DNA of 64,000 bases, from the NCBI GenBank assembly GCA_028386065.3, contig JAKUCV010007264.1, positions 88,265 to 152,264 on the forward strand, given 5' to 3'. Under the pieces are notes generated by a model that worked only from the letters and a program-made list of their open reading frames with translations, made no database searches and had not been told where the DNA came from. The DNA is from Turnera subulata (Eukaryota > Streptophyta > Magnoliopsida > Malpighiales > Passifloraceae). The translations under genes were made by a program, and so were the position numbers. Below are positions 45,770 to 55,891 of the stretch, piece by piece. The number at the start of each line of letters is the position of its first letter. Position 1 is the stretch's first letter.

Positions 45770-46360
45770 CATACAAGCATAGATATTCTTGGAATCCTAT
45801 GATTTTATTAAGGAAGAACAGGGGAATTTGAGATTGCTAAAACTTTTTGAAACAATGCAAAATGATGGCATGGATTTTAATGCAGTATTACATTTCTACT
45901 GTTGTCAGCTTAATCAAGGAGGACTATTTGAAGACTGGAAGAATGCTTTGAGGATATGCAGGCTTGAAGCAATGAGCCAATTACAGCAGTTTAGATGCTT
46001 GGTTGATCTCCTAAGCTGGGTTGGAGTTTTTTAGAAGAAGCAACAGAATACATTAAAGCTTTGCTAGGAAAGACGGATGCTAGTTTATGTTTATGCGCAG
46101 CTTTTGTTGATGCAAATTGGATCCATGAGAAAATTGAATTGGCAATGTTGGGCAGCTGACAATCTGGTAAGCTAAAATGCCTGCAATCTCGAGGCCATGA
46201 GATTATATCAAACATTTATGTAGGCGCGGAAAACAGGACGGTGCAAGCATTGCAAGGGAGCTGATGAAGCCAAGGAGAGGAAAAATCCTTATAGGGGAGG
46301 GTTTCAAATGGATATTCCGGTGCGTGGTTTTGTAGCTAGAGATATAATGTTAAATTTATT
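45770..46360 (+). pseudogene. Decayed copy of the PPR gene 3' end (fragment 1)
   Basis: Aligned by eye with codons about 605-780 of the PPR gene: LLKLFETMQNDGMDF against the VAIDLFEAMKEDGVAY region, the shared DNA word TTTGAGGATATGCAGGCT (gene 42257-42274; fragment near 45949), LVDLLSWVG against MVDLLGRAG, and GTAGCTAGAGATATAATG against the final VAGERM coding region. Several frameshifts and stops break it. No upstream repeats were recovered, so only the 3' end survives. Confidence 0.75.
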
Positions 46361-46369
46361 TCATAAAGG

Positions 46370-47514
46370 CATCAACCCCAAGATTGTGAAGTTCTCATAC
46401 GTGGTAAAAGCTGAGCTTGGATGGGTTCCTATGGGGAGGGTCAATATTTGTTTTTTTCACTCCTGGATATCAGCTATGTAATCCTTCTGCATATTTTAGA
46501 AAGATGAGATGTTGGCGGTTAATGATTCTCGTTGTGTCGGCTGATGTAACAATTGTCAGTTGAACTCCAGGTATATGGAAAAGAAAAGAGAAAAGAAATT
46601 GTATATGGTTTGTCATGCCTGTGTGTGTGTGTGTTATATTCTGTCAGTGTTTGTTCAAGCAAAGACGAAGGTGGCAAAAACTTGTTGAGGAAATTGATGC
46701 TAAGAAAGTATCTCATTTTGTCTTTTCCAGAACACGATTGTTTTTCTTATGTTTTTGATATGAAGGACACGATTGTTTAACGGCATATACATCCATCCAG
46801 ACCAACTGGGTATAGTAAATGCCGCATTGGTTGTATGTCGACCTTTGGCCAGGGAAGAAGAAAAACAAAGATACTTCTGCATGCTTGTGCATACATGTGC
46901 AGAAGACATAAAAGATGATGGAAGGTGCAAAAGCTGAATAAAGGTGTTTGTTGCACGTTAATTCAAAAGCTATTTTCCGGCAGCAAGGACAGTCTAATTC
47001 TTTTGGTACGTAGCTATATATTTTACTTTTGATTTTCTTTAGGGAAATAGGAAACTGTCACCATTAGTGTACCAAATGTCTTAAAGTTGTGTAGTTTATG
47101 GTATTTTAAATTCTCATCATTCCATTGATATCCTAACCATTTTGTCTCCCTTCATGTTGAATGCTAATGCTTATACAATTGTGGCATTGTGTTATTTGTA
47201 TTGGCGTTTGAGTTGCCACTTTTATCATTTTGGCGAATCTGAGGAGTCACAGGAGGCATTCATCTTTTCTTAACTTCTCCTTTATTGCCAAGTAATTTTG
47301 CATTGTTGTTTCTTGATAATCTTGTGTTCTGTTCAGTATTGAAGTTGAGGTTTTCAAATATTGTTATAGTTATGCACAATTTTCTACTTGTACTTATCTC
47401 GTTATCGATTACTTGTACTTATCTCGTCATATATATGTATGATTCCTTGGTCTACAGTTATTACTAGCATATAATTTCATTCTGCGTTAAGCTATTGAAA
47501 GTAGAAAGCATGGA
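46370..47514. other. Intergenic sequence between PPR fragments
   Basis: No gene recognised. Part (about 47328-47400) resembles sequence near 44215-44280. Confidence 0.4.
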
Positions 47515-47760
47515 ATAATGGATTGGTGAGGTCTCTTACCTTGCAGTCTTGTCAGCCTGTTGGAGACGGAGACAGTAAAAGGCAGTACAAGAATATGCAT
47601 GTTCAAAATTTAAGCTTCTCTACATGGTTGATCTCTTAGGCCTTGCTGTACTTTGAAAGGAACAACGGAACTTGATAGCCGAGTGCTAGTTTATAGTAGG
47701 TAGTTTTCCTTGTGCTTGTCGTAGTATCCATGGTAATATTTAGTTGCATATTGGGTAAGG
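47515..47760 (+). pseudogene. Decayed copy of the PPR gene 3' end (fragment 2)
   Basis: GTCTCTTACCTTGCAGTC and TTGTCAGCCTGTTGGAG match the gene at 42200-42230, with further matches to the MVDLLG and HGRIDL coding regions, compressed by deletions. It is shorter and more decayed than fragment 1. The compact LTR element at 47829 inserted just beyond it. Confidence 0.6.
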
Positions 47761-47828
47761 CCGCAGGATCGACGAAAAATTGCTGCTATGCAATTCTCTC
47801 AAGTCTCAACTATTTAGGCAAAAGCAAG

Positions 47829-48033
47829 TGTTACGTGTGACTAGTAGTTGGTAATCATAGTGAGCGACTTGTCATTCAGTTTAGTATAGGAGTATAAATA
47901 GTCACAAAGCACACTTCTGTAAACAAGATTGATCAATTGGAAATATTGTTGTTTGCGTTCCTTTCTTCTCTTTTCTTTATTTTCTTGTTCTTTTCTGTTC
48001 TTCATTGTTCTCTGTTACGATTGGATCGTAACA
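47829..48033 (+). repeat. 5' LTR of the compact element
   Basis: TGTTACGTGTGACT...GATCGTAACA, 205 bp, with TGTTAC and GTAACA inverted termini. It contains a TATA-like GTATAAATAG (about 47891-47900). Confidence 0.92.
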
Positions 48034-48084
48034 ATTGGCGTCGTCTGTTGCGACTCACGCCGTTCTTGACGGTTTCCGTTTGCT

Positions 48085-50127
48085 ATGGAGCAACAGTGCA
48101 GCCATCACTGGTGGTCGTCACCGGCGATGGTGTCACCGTTCCAGACCGAGGCGGGCCACTCCTCGCCGTGGGGGGTGGAGCAGCAGTACCAGACTCCACA
48201 CCGCCAGTGGTTGGGTCCCTATCCTCCGCCTCCTGTTCCGCCTTCACCCGATGTCTGGCAGTTCGCGGAGGAAGCTACTCGTTCACCGGCGAGGGTGACG
48301 CAGCTCACGCATGTGCACTTCCACTCCTCGCCGTGGGGGGTGGAGCAGCCATGGATTCCTTCTTCTCCGACGACAATGCAGCAGCGGTTCGAGTCCTGCG
48401 GGGCGATGTGGTCGTCTTTGACGCCTCCGGTTCAACCTTCGTGGTGCGATTCTTCTTCGACGATACCAGATTCGTTTCTGGCCCCAGGAATTCCACCTTC
48501 ATCACAGGTTAGGGTTTCCGGTGCCCCAATTTCATCAGTTCATTCTTTTGGAAGTGTTGGGGGTTTTGTTCCGGGTGGGCACTATCAGCCGTTCTCGCCA
48601 CCTCTTGCGCCGCCGTTTGATTCTCTTCCGTTGCACTCTGGTCAATTTTCAGCGATAGGAATGCCCCCTTCACCAGCTAGGGTTCCTTCTCTGATGGTTG
48701 AATCAACACCTATGGCGTCATCAACCGTTTTTCCTCCACCAAATTCCAGTTCCTCATCCCCTTCACCAACTGCTCGACAAAATGCCTCAATGACCTTACC
48801 TGGGTTGTTGCTGCCTGACTTGATACCAGCGGCTTCACCACCGATTGTGCACGCTAACGTCAGGGCCGAAGCCTTGTATTCTCGCTCGTCATCGATGGTG
48901 ACTGGCCTGGTGAATGACGATGATGATGATGAGGACGATGAAGTCGAGGATGAGGAAGAGGTCGATGATGATGATGGGGAGTTTGACGATGAAGAAGAGG
49001 AGGAGGAGTTTGTAGATGAGCCATTTGATATGCTTCCAGAATATGGTGATGATGACGAATATGGTGTAGTTGGTCGATCAGTCAAGAAACGGAAGCAAAA
49101 GGGAGGGATTTTAGCTCCAAAGAGGCAACGGGAAGCGAGCAAGACAAGGAAGACGAAGCACCTCAGATCATTAAGTATTGCTCCTAACGATGATGAGGAT
49201 GAGTTTGAAAAATGGCAGAGAGAGGTTACAGAGACAGAAGTTTGTGAGGATCCTTTGGAAGGTATGAATTTGGGAAGGAGTAGACCTAGGAAGTTTGTGC
49301 TTCATGCATTTCAATTGAAGGCAACGCAAAAGAAGAAGAGGATGATATTTTGGAAGAAAGTTAGGAAAAAATGGAGATTGGGAGTAGCAAATCGGGTTGA
49401 TAATGATGGAGGAGGAGTGCAAGCAAAGGGGTATGTCTTTGGCGATGTGGCTATCATTGAGGAGGATAAGGTAGATGAAGGGAAATTTGTTCTTCAGCTG
49501 TTGGAAACGAGAAGTGCTACACCAATATTATGTGGTAAAGGAGGGTTTGATTCACAAAATTTTACATGCAGGGGAATATGTGGCAGTAATAGCGTTGGTG
49601 CAAAGGAAAAGTTATGTTTGTCTGCTGGGTTATTACTTGAGGATGTTTCACTACAAGGGCTTGAACCTAGCTTAAATTGCTTGGTTTTTGATCCGGGTGG
49701 ATCGTGGCTTGATACTTGTTTAGGAGAAGGGAAGTCTTTGTTGTTTGCTGTATCACTGTATTTCATATTGTATCCTGCTATTGTAGTTGGGATGGTACGT
49801 GAAAATGAGTTTTTGATGGTTGTGCAAAGAGAGAGGGAAGTGAGGAAGAAATGGCATAAGAAGAGGGTGATCTTAGTGCCAAGGAAGCTAAGAGAGGAGA
49901 ATAAGGAAAGCTTAGTGCTTGATGAGAGGGCAGTAAGAATTGATTGCTGGAATTTTAAGAAATGGGGACAAAGCAACGGATGTTTCACAACATTTGATCC
50001 AGGAGGAGATAAAGCTATAGAGATATGGAGTTTTGTGATTGCTGAAAGTTTTCTAATGCAACATGATGGTTGTGAAACTGCTGGATCAGATGTACAAGAA
50101 GCTCATGTACATAAAGAAACAATGTAG
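48085..50127 (+). CDS. 680-residue protein of unknown function inside an LTR element
   Basis: The frame opens at ATG 48085, about 50 bp after the 5' LTR, and runs uninterrupted to TAG 50125-50127. Residues 1-260 are Pro/Ser-rich and of low complexity, with HSSPWGVEQ repeated 55 residues apart. Residues 275-315 form a dense Asp/Glu tract (DDDDDEDDEVEDEEEVDDDD). A basic region KKRKQKGG near residue 335 looks like a nuclear localisation signal. The C-terminal half mixes basic and hydrophobic segments, with FDPGG appearing twice and one hydrophobic stretch (SLLFAVSLYFILYPAIVVGM, about residue 552) that could span a membrane. No gag, protease, reverse transcriptase, RNase H or integrase motif is visible. 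It may be captured host sequence or a lineage-specific gag-like protein. Confidence 0.7.
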   Translation: MEQQCSHHWWSSPAMVSPFQTEAGHSSPWGVEQQYQTPHRQWLGPYPPPPVPPSPDVWQFAEEATRSPARVTQLTHVHFHSSPWGVEQPWIPSSPTTMQQRFESCGAMWSSLTPPVQPSWCDSSSTIPDSFLAPGIPPSSQVRVSGAPISSVHSFGSVGGFVPGGHYQPFSPPLAPPFDSLPLHSGQFSAIGMPPSPARVPSLMVESTPMASSTVFPPPNSSSSSPSPTARQNASMTLPGLLLPDLIPAASPPIVHANVRAEALYSRSSSMVTGLVNDDDDDEDDEVEDEEEVDDDDGEFDDEEEEEEFVDEPFDMLPEYGDDDEYGVVGRSVKKRKQKGGILAPKRQREASKTRKTKHLRSLSIAPNDDEDEFEKWQREVTETEVCEDPLEGMNLGRSRPRKFVLHAFQLKATQKKKRMIFWKKVRKKWRLGVANRVDNDGGGVQAKGYVFGDVAIIEEDKVDEGKFVLQLLETRSATPILCGKGGFDSQNFTCRGICGSNSVGAKEKLCLSAGLLLEDVSLQGLEPSLNCLVFDPGGSWLDTCLGEGKSLLFAVSLYFILYPAIVVGMVRENEFLMVVQREREVRKKWHKKRVILVPRKLREENKESLVLDERAVRIDCWNFKKWGQSNGCFTTFDPGGDKAIEIWSFVIAESFLMQHDGCETAGSDVQEAHVHKETM

Positions 50128-50423
50128 GTTAGCTCCTTAGTTGCTGCAGAACTTGAATTGTTACAGGGAGCAAAAATGCAGAGTGCTTGAGTGTTTTTTC
50201 CTGTTGGGTTGTCGTTGATGCAAATAGCTTTTGGAGCAATACATATTGGTTGGAGAATTGTTATTTGCAGCGAGAATGAAGCCAACAATGCAATAGTTTT
50301 TAGCACTAGCTGCAGCATACTCGTGTAAACTTGCTGTCATATACAAATCAGCTGTATCTTTCTTTCCCTTAGGTCTTCATTTGATATCAATCTTGGGGAC
50401 AAGATTGTTTAAGGAGGGAGTAT

Positions 50424-50628
50424 TGTTACGTGTGACTAGTAGTTGGTAATCATAGTGAGCGACTTGTCATTCAGTTTAGTATAGGAGTATAAATAGTCAC
50501 AAAGCACAATTCTGTAAACAAGATTGATCAATTGGAAATATTGTTGTTTGCGTTCCTTTCTTCTCTTTTCTTTATTTTCTTGTTCTTTTCTGTTCTTCAT
50601 TGTTCTCTGTTACGATTGGATCGTAACA
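50424..50628 (+). repeat. 3' LTR of the compact element
   Basis: 205 bp, identical to the 5' LTR except for one base seen by eye (GCACAATTC here, GCACACTTC in the 5' LTR). Confidence 0.92.
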
Positions 50629-50633
50629 GCAAG

Positions 50634-52988
50634 GAATAGGGAAAGAATGCGTTGCAAGGAATTAGGAATTCAAACTGCGGATCAGCTACAAGCTTTTGCG
50701 GAGAAAGAATGTTAAACTTTGAACCAAGCAACCAACTTTGAACCAAGCCACCAACTTGTAATGGTGGAAAAGATGGATGTATTCTTCTGGTTAAGAGATG
50801 CCTTCACATGTGATGTGAATCTCTTTGCTTTTTTTTTGTTCGATATATTTCAAAAGAAAAGACGGTTAATGATTTGCCGTTCAATTCTAACGTTATGTTT
50901 ACCATTATTCTTTCAAAGTCAAAACTTTATAATGGTGTTAAATACTAATACTAATGCTCAGAGCTTAATTTGCCGAGTAAGGTCTCTTTAGCTTTTAATG
51001 TATTAAAACTTTAGGCAATTAACCTTTTGCTTTTAATGCTAAATGGTTGGTAGGTTTCATCCTTGACCATTTCTATTTATTTTGAATGTTGAAAGTTTTT
51101 TTTGGTGTTACAAAGAATCTAATTTTTTAAATTAAATTAAGGAAATAAATTTTGAGCCCGGAGGTTTAGTCTTGGTGCCTAACATATTATTCTTTTGTTC
51201 TCTATTATATTATTGGGTTCTTTGATTTCTCCTATCTGGATTTTTTATAATATTTTTGCTAGTTTTTCAGCTCCTGCCAATACACATAGAAGAACTTGTT
51301 GGATCCGGAGAGAATTTTGTAAGCACGGCTCACGGCTCAGGTTACTTCCCATTTTTTCCAATATTTTTTGTTGTTGTAGGAGAAAGCAAGATAGTGGTAG
51401 CCAATTGCTCTTGGATGCCAACTAATCTCACCATTCATATAATTCCACTTTGTAGCTATGTTTTGCTTCAATTTTTTGCGTTTTTTTTTTTTTCCCCCTT
51501 CAGTCAGGCATGATAGACATTTTATCCCACAACAAGCGTAATAAACTTTGAATAAGGCGGGTTGGAATATTTCCGAATTATTCACGTTCATATTGCTATG
51601 TCATTCTCAGTTTAAACGAGAAGGCTGCAGCACCAAATGCAAAACTATCTTTTAAAGGGGATTGGCTTGTTTATTTATCCAAGAGCGTAATATCTGTAGA
51701 CTTTCTGTTGGCTCGCTACACACAAGTTTATTATAAATGCCAGCAGAACGTGACAGTTAATTGTTTAACCTGTCCAATTTTTTACAGGTCAAGATCTTTT
51801 GTTTACATTCCTTGAAGCAAGAGTCACTTGCCATTATAACAAGGACCTTGATGGTTTTTTTTACCAAAGGGTATGAGATGAAGATGTCGAACAACATTCA
51901 AATGTGCCGCTAGTAAAGGGGTGCTTGCTTGCATTTTGACAAAGTGATCCGTACTTCGAATTCAGTATTGAGGTGTGCAGCCTGATGAACTGTCTTTGTT
52001 TGTCCATTGCTGTAGCCAGAGCTCAATGGCGGTATTGGGGTAGATTACTACTAGAACATGAAAAGATTACAACAAGAACATAAAAGGATTCTATGATCCA
52101 GATTCCAGCCTGAAAAGGGACATGCCCGAGAAAGAGAGTAGCACAACCGCAGAATTCACTCTCAATTTTATGATTTTCTCTCTTTTGTCTACTTGTTTTT
52201 TCCAACTTTCTTTTCTTCTTCTTCTTGTTTTTTTCTGGACAAGATGTGCGTCACGACAACTGTGCAAATTGGATGTTCAAATAAGGAAAACAATTGTAGA
52301 AACTAGAACGTGAGCATGAAAACCTAACACACTATTCAGTGATGCGAAATGGAGGATGTGACGAGGTTTCTTTGTTCAACAGAGAATGTGTCGAGCTGGA
52401 TCTCAACTTTAGGATTTTCTTGTAAGAAAATTGATGCATAAATTGTGGTATTATTAAAAATAAAAACCTATGCTGCTACTGGCTATTGAAATTGGCTCAA
52501 CTGGACCTGATTATGTAGTGTCCAACCAGAGCAATTTATGTTTGACCACCAATAAGAGCAAATTAGGCTTACCATATACATATACGATGATCCAATTATC
52601 TTAAGGCAAAAACCTTCTGTCCCTGCCGTTAACACAAATCACAGGATAGAAAGAAAAACCTTCCTATATAAACTGAAACAACAGGTAACAAGTTATATCT
52701 TACAAAACAAATTATACTCTTGCAAAGTGTGTGCTACAGAATGTGTTGCTACTGGCTAGCCTTCCTCATGTCGTAATTCACTCGGGATTTCTTTTGGTGA
52801 GATTCATCTTTTCACTATCATTGTTTCCAAAAATTCTTTAGAGACGCAATTGGTTTACATCTCGTATCCATTGGGGGACATATCGAGGAAATAGGAATAC
52901 AAGCAACAGTTTCAGCAGAAAATAGACAAGATCATCGAGGATTTAAACTGGCCAAGAAAAAAAATATATATATATTCGACAGTAAGTG
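50634..52988. other. Intergenic region and 3' flank of the glycosyltransferase gene
   Basis: Just right of the compact element, 50631-50715 encodes ARNRERMRCKELGI and then QLQAFAEKEC before a stop. It could be an exon remnant but has no family match. The rest is AT-rich with no recognised gene. About 52600-52988 may be the 3' untranslated region of the minus-strand gene. Confidence 0.4.
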
Positions 52989-55109
52989 TTATGATCCGGT
53001 GCAAACAACTGCAGAGCAAGAATAATCACCGTCCACAATCCACATATTCAATTCCCCAAGCCTTTTCTGAATGACATCCGGGCTCATTTCACCAGACCAG
53101 TAAATTACCTTCTTCCCAGCTTCCAAAGAAGTTTGATTAAAACTATTGGCACCGATCTTCATGCCATAGCTCGCTTCATCCACCCAACTAATTCTTGCAC
53201 CATTCTTCTGCAACACCTTTAACACAACATCAACAAAATCTTTGTTCTCCTGGGGAGATGAAACTTGACCAGCTTTAGCAGCAACCTTTTCTAAGAAACC
53301 ATCACCCCAGAGTTTCTTAACAGCCGAAGAGTTCCTGACGGAAAAAACTTGTGAGCCCTTCCAGGCATAGAAGTGTTCAGCAGAAGAGACCAACTCGTGA
53401 GGCATATCATTACTCACAAAGAGCACGTTAGCATCCACTATCCATGAATTATACCCATCATCTAAACATTTTTTTATCACATATGCCTTTACCAGTATGT
53501 CCTTCATTATGCTTGCACTCGAATCTTGAAATCTCATAGACTTACTTTCTCTGATGTTGTGTATGAGCTGATCAGCATCAATCACAGGGTGCCCTCTCCT
53601 CGCAAGGTCGGAAAGAAGATCAGACTGTGGGCCAATGAATATATAATTACGTATACCCAGCCTCTCAAAGTGGCAGAGCAAGTTCCTTATGATGGTCTCT
53701 AATGCCCCATATACGCTGACCAGCATGACGGTCTGCTGTCTCTGCACAGACATAAGAACAGGCCCAAGTTCATCCAACGTCCTCACCACTCTTCCAGGAA
53801 ATACTTCTCTAAAACAGAAATCATACCATCTCAGATCACTCAGCGATGGCATTTCCAGCAAGTTAAAGTCAAGAGAGTTTTCACTCAATAACTGGGAATC
53901 CGGCCCAGCAGTTTTCCCGTAATTAACACCGGCATCCCGGTGGGAGACACTAAGCGCTCTCTCATGCTGAAAATTGGAGTAGATGTTGAAATAACCCCTA
54001 GAATGAACAAATTTGATGAACCAAGGAGTCCATATCCTCTCCCCCATCTTCTTGTACCATCCATTTGTTACCTGCATTCACATTTTTTACATTGCATCTA
54101 AGTAATTCGTTCAAAGAAATGGGAAGTAAGCAAAAGCAGGGAATGAGTAAAGCATAACAAAGTAAGGATTACCATCCCATCGAGGAACGGTCTTATGCCC
54201 TTGGTCTTGTGCTGATCATACCACAACCGGAACTCTTTCCAAGGCTTTGGGAAGAGGATCTGACCCCAAGTCCCCACCAACTGATACAGGAAAAGCTTCT
54301 TTTCACCCTCTAATCGCATTTTGTTACCGTGTTTACCTACAACCAACAGTCAAAACAAATCAACAACAATCTTACAGAAACACACACTTACTAGTTACTT
54401 ATTGCACAAAATACAGGCCAAATATAAATCAGGAGTGCAAGATGAAAAAGTAGTAAGTAACGAAACTAAACAGGCAAGACAATGTAACAAAAGTACCTGG
54501 AACAAACCTTGGACGCTGCAGCGATACACCATAGATAAAAGGGCTAGAATTGGTGGCATTGTAATAGTAATTAAGAATCACAGCTTTGACAAACTTGTAA
54601 AACAGCGGCGAGACCTCCAGATCATCCTCCACAACGAAGGCGAACTCTCGGTCGGAGCTCGGCCACCACGCCTCCAGCCACTGCGCCTGCAACCCCGCGT
54701 TGGCGGTCCGGTAATGCACCGCCTTCCCGCCGAACGGCCAATCGAAGCCATCGGCGAAATCCAAAATGCGGCGCGAATCTTCGAGCTTCTGGTCGAGGAG
54801 GTCGGAGGAGTCGTTGGCGGGGGGGAAGTGGTCGATGTAGATGTGGAGGTGGACGGTGTCGCCGCCGTAGTGGGCAGCTGAGAGGGAACGGAGGCAGCGG
54901 GAGAGGGAGTCGAGGCGGTTGAAGGCGAGGACTTTGATGAGGAAGGTGAAGGGTTGGGTCGGGTTTTGGGAGATCAGGGTCTCGGTGGGTGTGAAATTAG
55001 GGTTAGGGTTGGGGAGAGAGGGGTTGTGGTAGTGGGAGAAGAAGAAGAGAGCAAAGAGGGAGATGAAGAGGAGGAGAGGGAGGAAGTGCTTCTTTGGTGC
55101 GCCAACCAT
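52989..55109 (-). CDS. Glycosyltransferase-like type II membrane protein, three exons (619 aa)
   Basis: Exons on the minus strand are 55109-54497, 54336-54173 and 54071-52989. Donors are GT at 54496 and 54172, and acceptors are TAG at 54337-54339 and CAG at 54072-54074. Joined length is 1860 nt, in frame. Residues 7-24 (HFLPLLLFISLFALFFFS) form a signal anchor, predicting a Golgi lumenal enzyme. The N-terminal part has FTFLIKVLAFNRLDSLSRCL, HLHIYIDHF and VVEDDLEVSPLF, where EDD is a likely metal- and nucleotide-sugar-binding motif of a GT-A fold. Exon 3 adds a second region (KAYVIKKCLDDGYNSWIVDA) like the nucleotide-diphospho-sugar transferase family (Arabidopsis At5g12260 type). Donor sugar and acceptor are unknown. 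The gene looks intact. Confidence 0.88.
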
Positions 55110-55480
55110 TTTTCAGGTCTCATTTTGTTCAGGATTTCATTTCAATTTTCTGTGCTCAAGTACAAAGCATTTTTCAGATACTGAAGAGTGAGGAGATCAA
55201 GTAGATCTCAGTTTGTAGTCAATCAATTGAAAGAGCAGCGGTGGTAGTCTAGTCTGGTGGATTACTGGTAAAAAACCAGGGGAAGAAGACAACGGCGTGG
55301 AGATGGGCTTTGTGATGGAAGGGAAGGGGAAAGGCCCAATAAAGTCCAATCCGAACATTGGGAAAATTTGAGAAGCCCATATGGGAACAAAATTGTGTCT
55401 GTCTTTTAAACGGGCTTCAGCTCTTTCGGATACCATGCGTTCTGGCATTTTACTGATTTAAGCCGACGTTGTGTATTCGT
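55110..55480. other. Upstream region of the glycosyltransferase gene
   Basis: Probable promoter and 5' leader on the minus strand. No clear TATA box or other motif is seen, and no other gene. Confidence 0.4.
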
Positions 55481-55483
55481 TAA

Positions 55484-55891
55484 TAGCCCCTTTGGTATCA
55501 AATCAATTCCTTAAGTTTGGTATAACTCTACTTAACTTAAAATAAGAATTGAATTCTATTTTTTTATTTTTGGATCAATATTTTAGTAATATTTCAAATC
55601 CAAACAAAATCTATGGGATTTGGAATTCAATTCCATTGGAAAAGTATTGGTATGTCTAAATGATAAAAATGACCCTATACTCTTATTTTAATTTTTTTAA
55701 CAAAAAGACAACTTAGGTAATTTTAGCAATTCAATTAATAATTTGATTTATACCAAACATCGGAATTGAATTCAATTCCTCATTTTTAAAAAATATACCA
55801 AACATGGAAATTGATTTCATAATGAATTCAAATTCTAAATTTTTAATGATTTGAATTCAATTCCAATTCTAAATTGATACCAAACAGACTG
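55484..55891. mobile_element. Tourist-like (PIF/Harbinger) MITE, probable
   Basis: The left end TAGCCCCTTTGGTATCAA and the right end (complement CAGTCTGTTTGGTATCAA) are imperfect inverted repeats of the GTTTGG type. TAA at 55481-55483 and 55892-55894 is a plausible 3 bp duplication. The interior is AT-rich with GAATTGAATTC-like words repeated in both orientations, and is non-coding. Confidence 0.6.

Larger units (their letters stand above)
47829..50628 (+). mobile_element. Compact LTR retroelement carrying a non-gag/pol ORF
   Basis: Two 205 bp LTRs (47829-48033 and 50424-50628) with TG...CA ends differ at about one position by eye. They are flanked by a perfect 5 bp duplication GCAAG (47824-47828 and 50629-50633). 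The 2.4 kb interior begins ATTGGCGTCGTCTG, a possible primer site just inside the LTR, and ends in a purine-rich tract (AAGGAGGGAG, 50411-50420). It contains one 680-codon frame with no reverse transcriptase, protease, integrase or zinc-knuckle motif. It is non-autonomous and recently inserted. Confidence 0.9.

Noticed and set aside
48305..49988. Minus-strand frames of 66, 166, 83 and 164 codons
   Set aside because: Shadows of the 680-codon plus-strand frame. The Ser run is the complement of the acidic tract.
54321..55184. Plus-strand frames of 186 and 76 codons
   Set aside because: Antisense of glycosyltransferase exon 1, which has a signal anchor, proper splice sites and family motifs.
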